Of a stretch of DNA of 5,362 bases, positions 5,313 through 5,362 are shown piece by piece. Source of the stretch: an uncultured Clostridia bacterium (GTDB taxonomy: Bacteria > Bacillota > Clostridia > Oscillospirales > Ruminococcaceae). The stretch's first letter is position 1; the number at the start of each line of letters is the position of its first letter. The position numbers and the translations under genes were made by a program. Under the pieces are notes generated by a model that ran no database searches, was not told the DNA's origin, and was given only the letters and a program-made list of their open reading frames with translations. Location: contig CAMAJC010000148.1 of the NCBI GenBank assembly GCA_945835425.1, forward strand, positions 1 through 5,362. The letters run 5' to 3'.

Positions 5313-5362
5313 GTGGAGAGTGGAGAGTGAAGAGTGGAGTGAAGGTGTGCGCCGGTTCGGCG
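5313..5362. repeat. Second heptamer-plus-palindrome repeat, cut by window end
   Basis: Beginning 22 bases after the ABC stop, four 7-bp units (GTGGAGA, GTGGAGA, GTGAAGA, GTGGAGT) fill 5313-5340. They are followed by GGTGTGCGCCGG (5344-5355), identical to 2911-2922, then the first five bases of the returning palindrome arm (5358-5362) with loop GTT instead of GAT. The heptamers are G-richer than those after feoB, but period and order are the same. The rest of the element lies outside the window. The 21 bases before it (5292-5312) hold no recognisable signal. Confidence 0.6.

Overview
The window looks like chromosomal DNA from a gut-type Clostridia (Bacillota), plausibly the Oscillospiraceae/Ruminococcaceae. 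This placement is inferred from three things: GC-rich genes carrying strong AGGAGG-like ribosome binding sites, an feoA-feoB-small Cys-rich protein gene order typical of Clostridia, and AT-richer spacers full of short hairpin repeats. No marker gene fixes the taxon.

Layout, all genes on the + strand: (1) 1-186, an upstream region with a candidate promoter and a stem-forming inverted repeat just before the feoA ribosome binding site. (2) 187-411, feoA. (3) 412-861, an unusually long 450-bp spacer without a credible gene but with several hairpins, a predicted three-way junction and a direct repeat. (4) 862-2871, feoB, the ferrous-iron transporter. (5) 2872-3003, a compact repeat with five 7-bp units at each end in opposite orientation and a GC-rich palindrome between them. 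(6) 3038-3184, a 48-residue FeoB-associated Cys-rich membrane protein. (7) 3185-3563, a spacer with two nearly identical terminator-like hairpins bracketing a 120-bp inverted-repeat segment, then a strong promoter. (8) 3564-5291, a complete Sav1866/MsbA-type ABC exporter half-transporter. (9) 5292-5362, a second copy of the heptamer-plus-palindrome repeat, cut by the window end.

The first three genes form a ferrous-iron (Fe2+) uptake module. FeoB is the membrane transporter with a cytosolic GTPase domain, FeoA is its small SH3-like cytosolic partner, and the Cys-rich peptide is a frequent companion of unknown mechanism. The ABC transporter has its own promoter behind a terminator and is probably an independent unit; nothing here shows that it acts on iron.

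The protein genes are ordinary. The parts worth a second look are the spacers: every gap in the Feo locus carries structured repeats. The strongest are the 445-504 three-way junction and the heptamer-flanked palindrome that occurs just after both feoB and the ABC gene. I found no evidence for a new protein-coding system.
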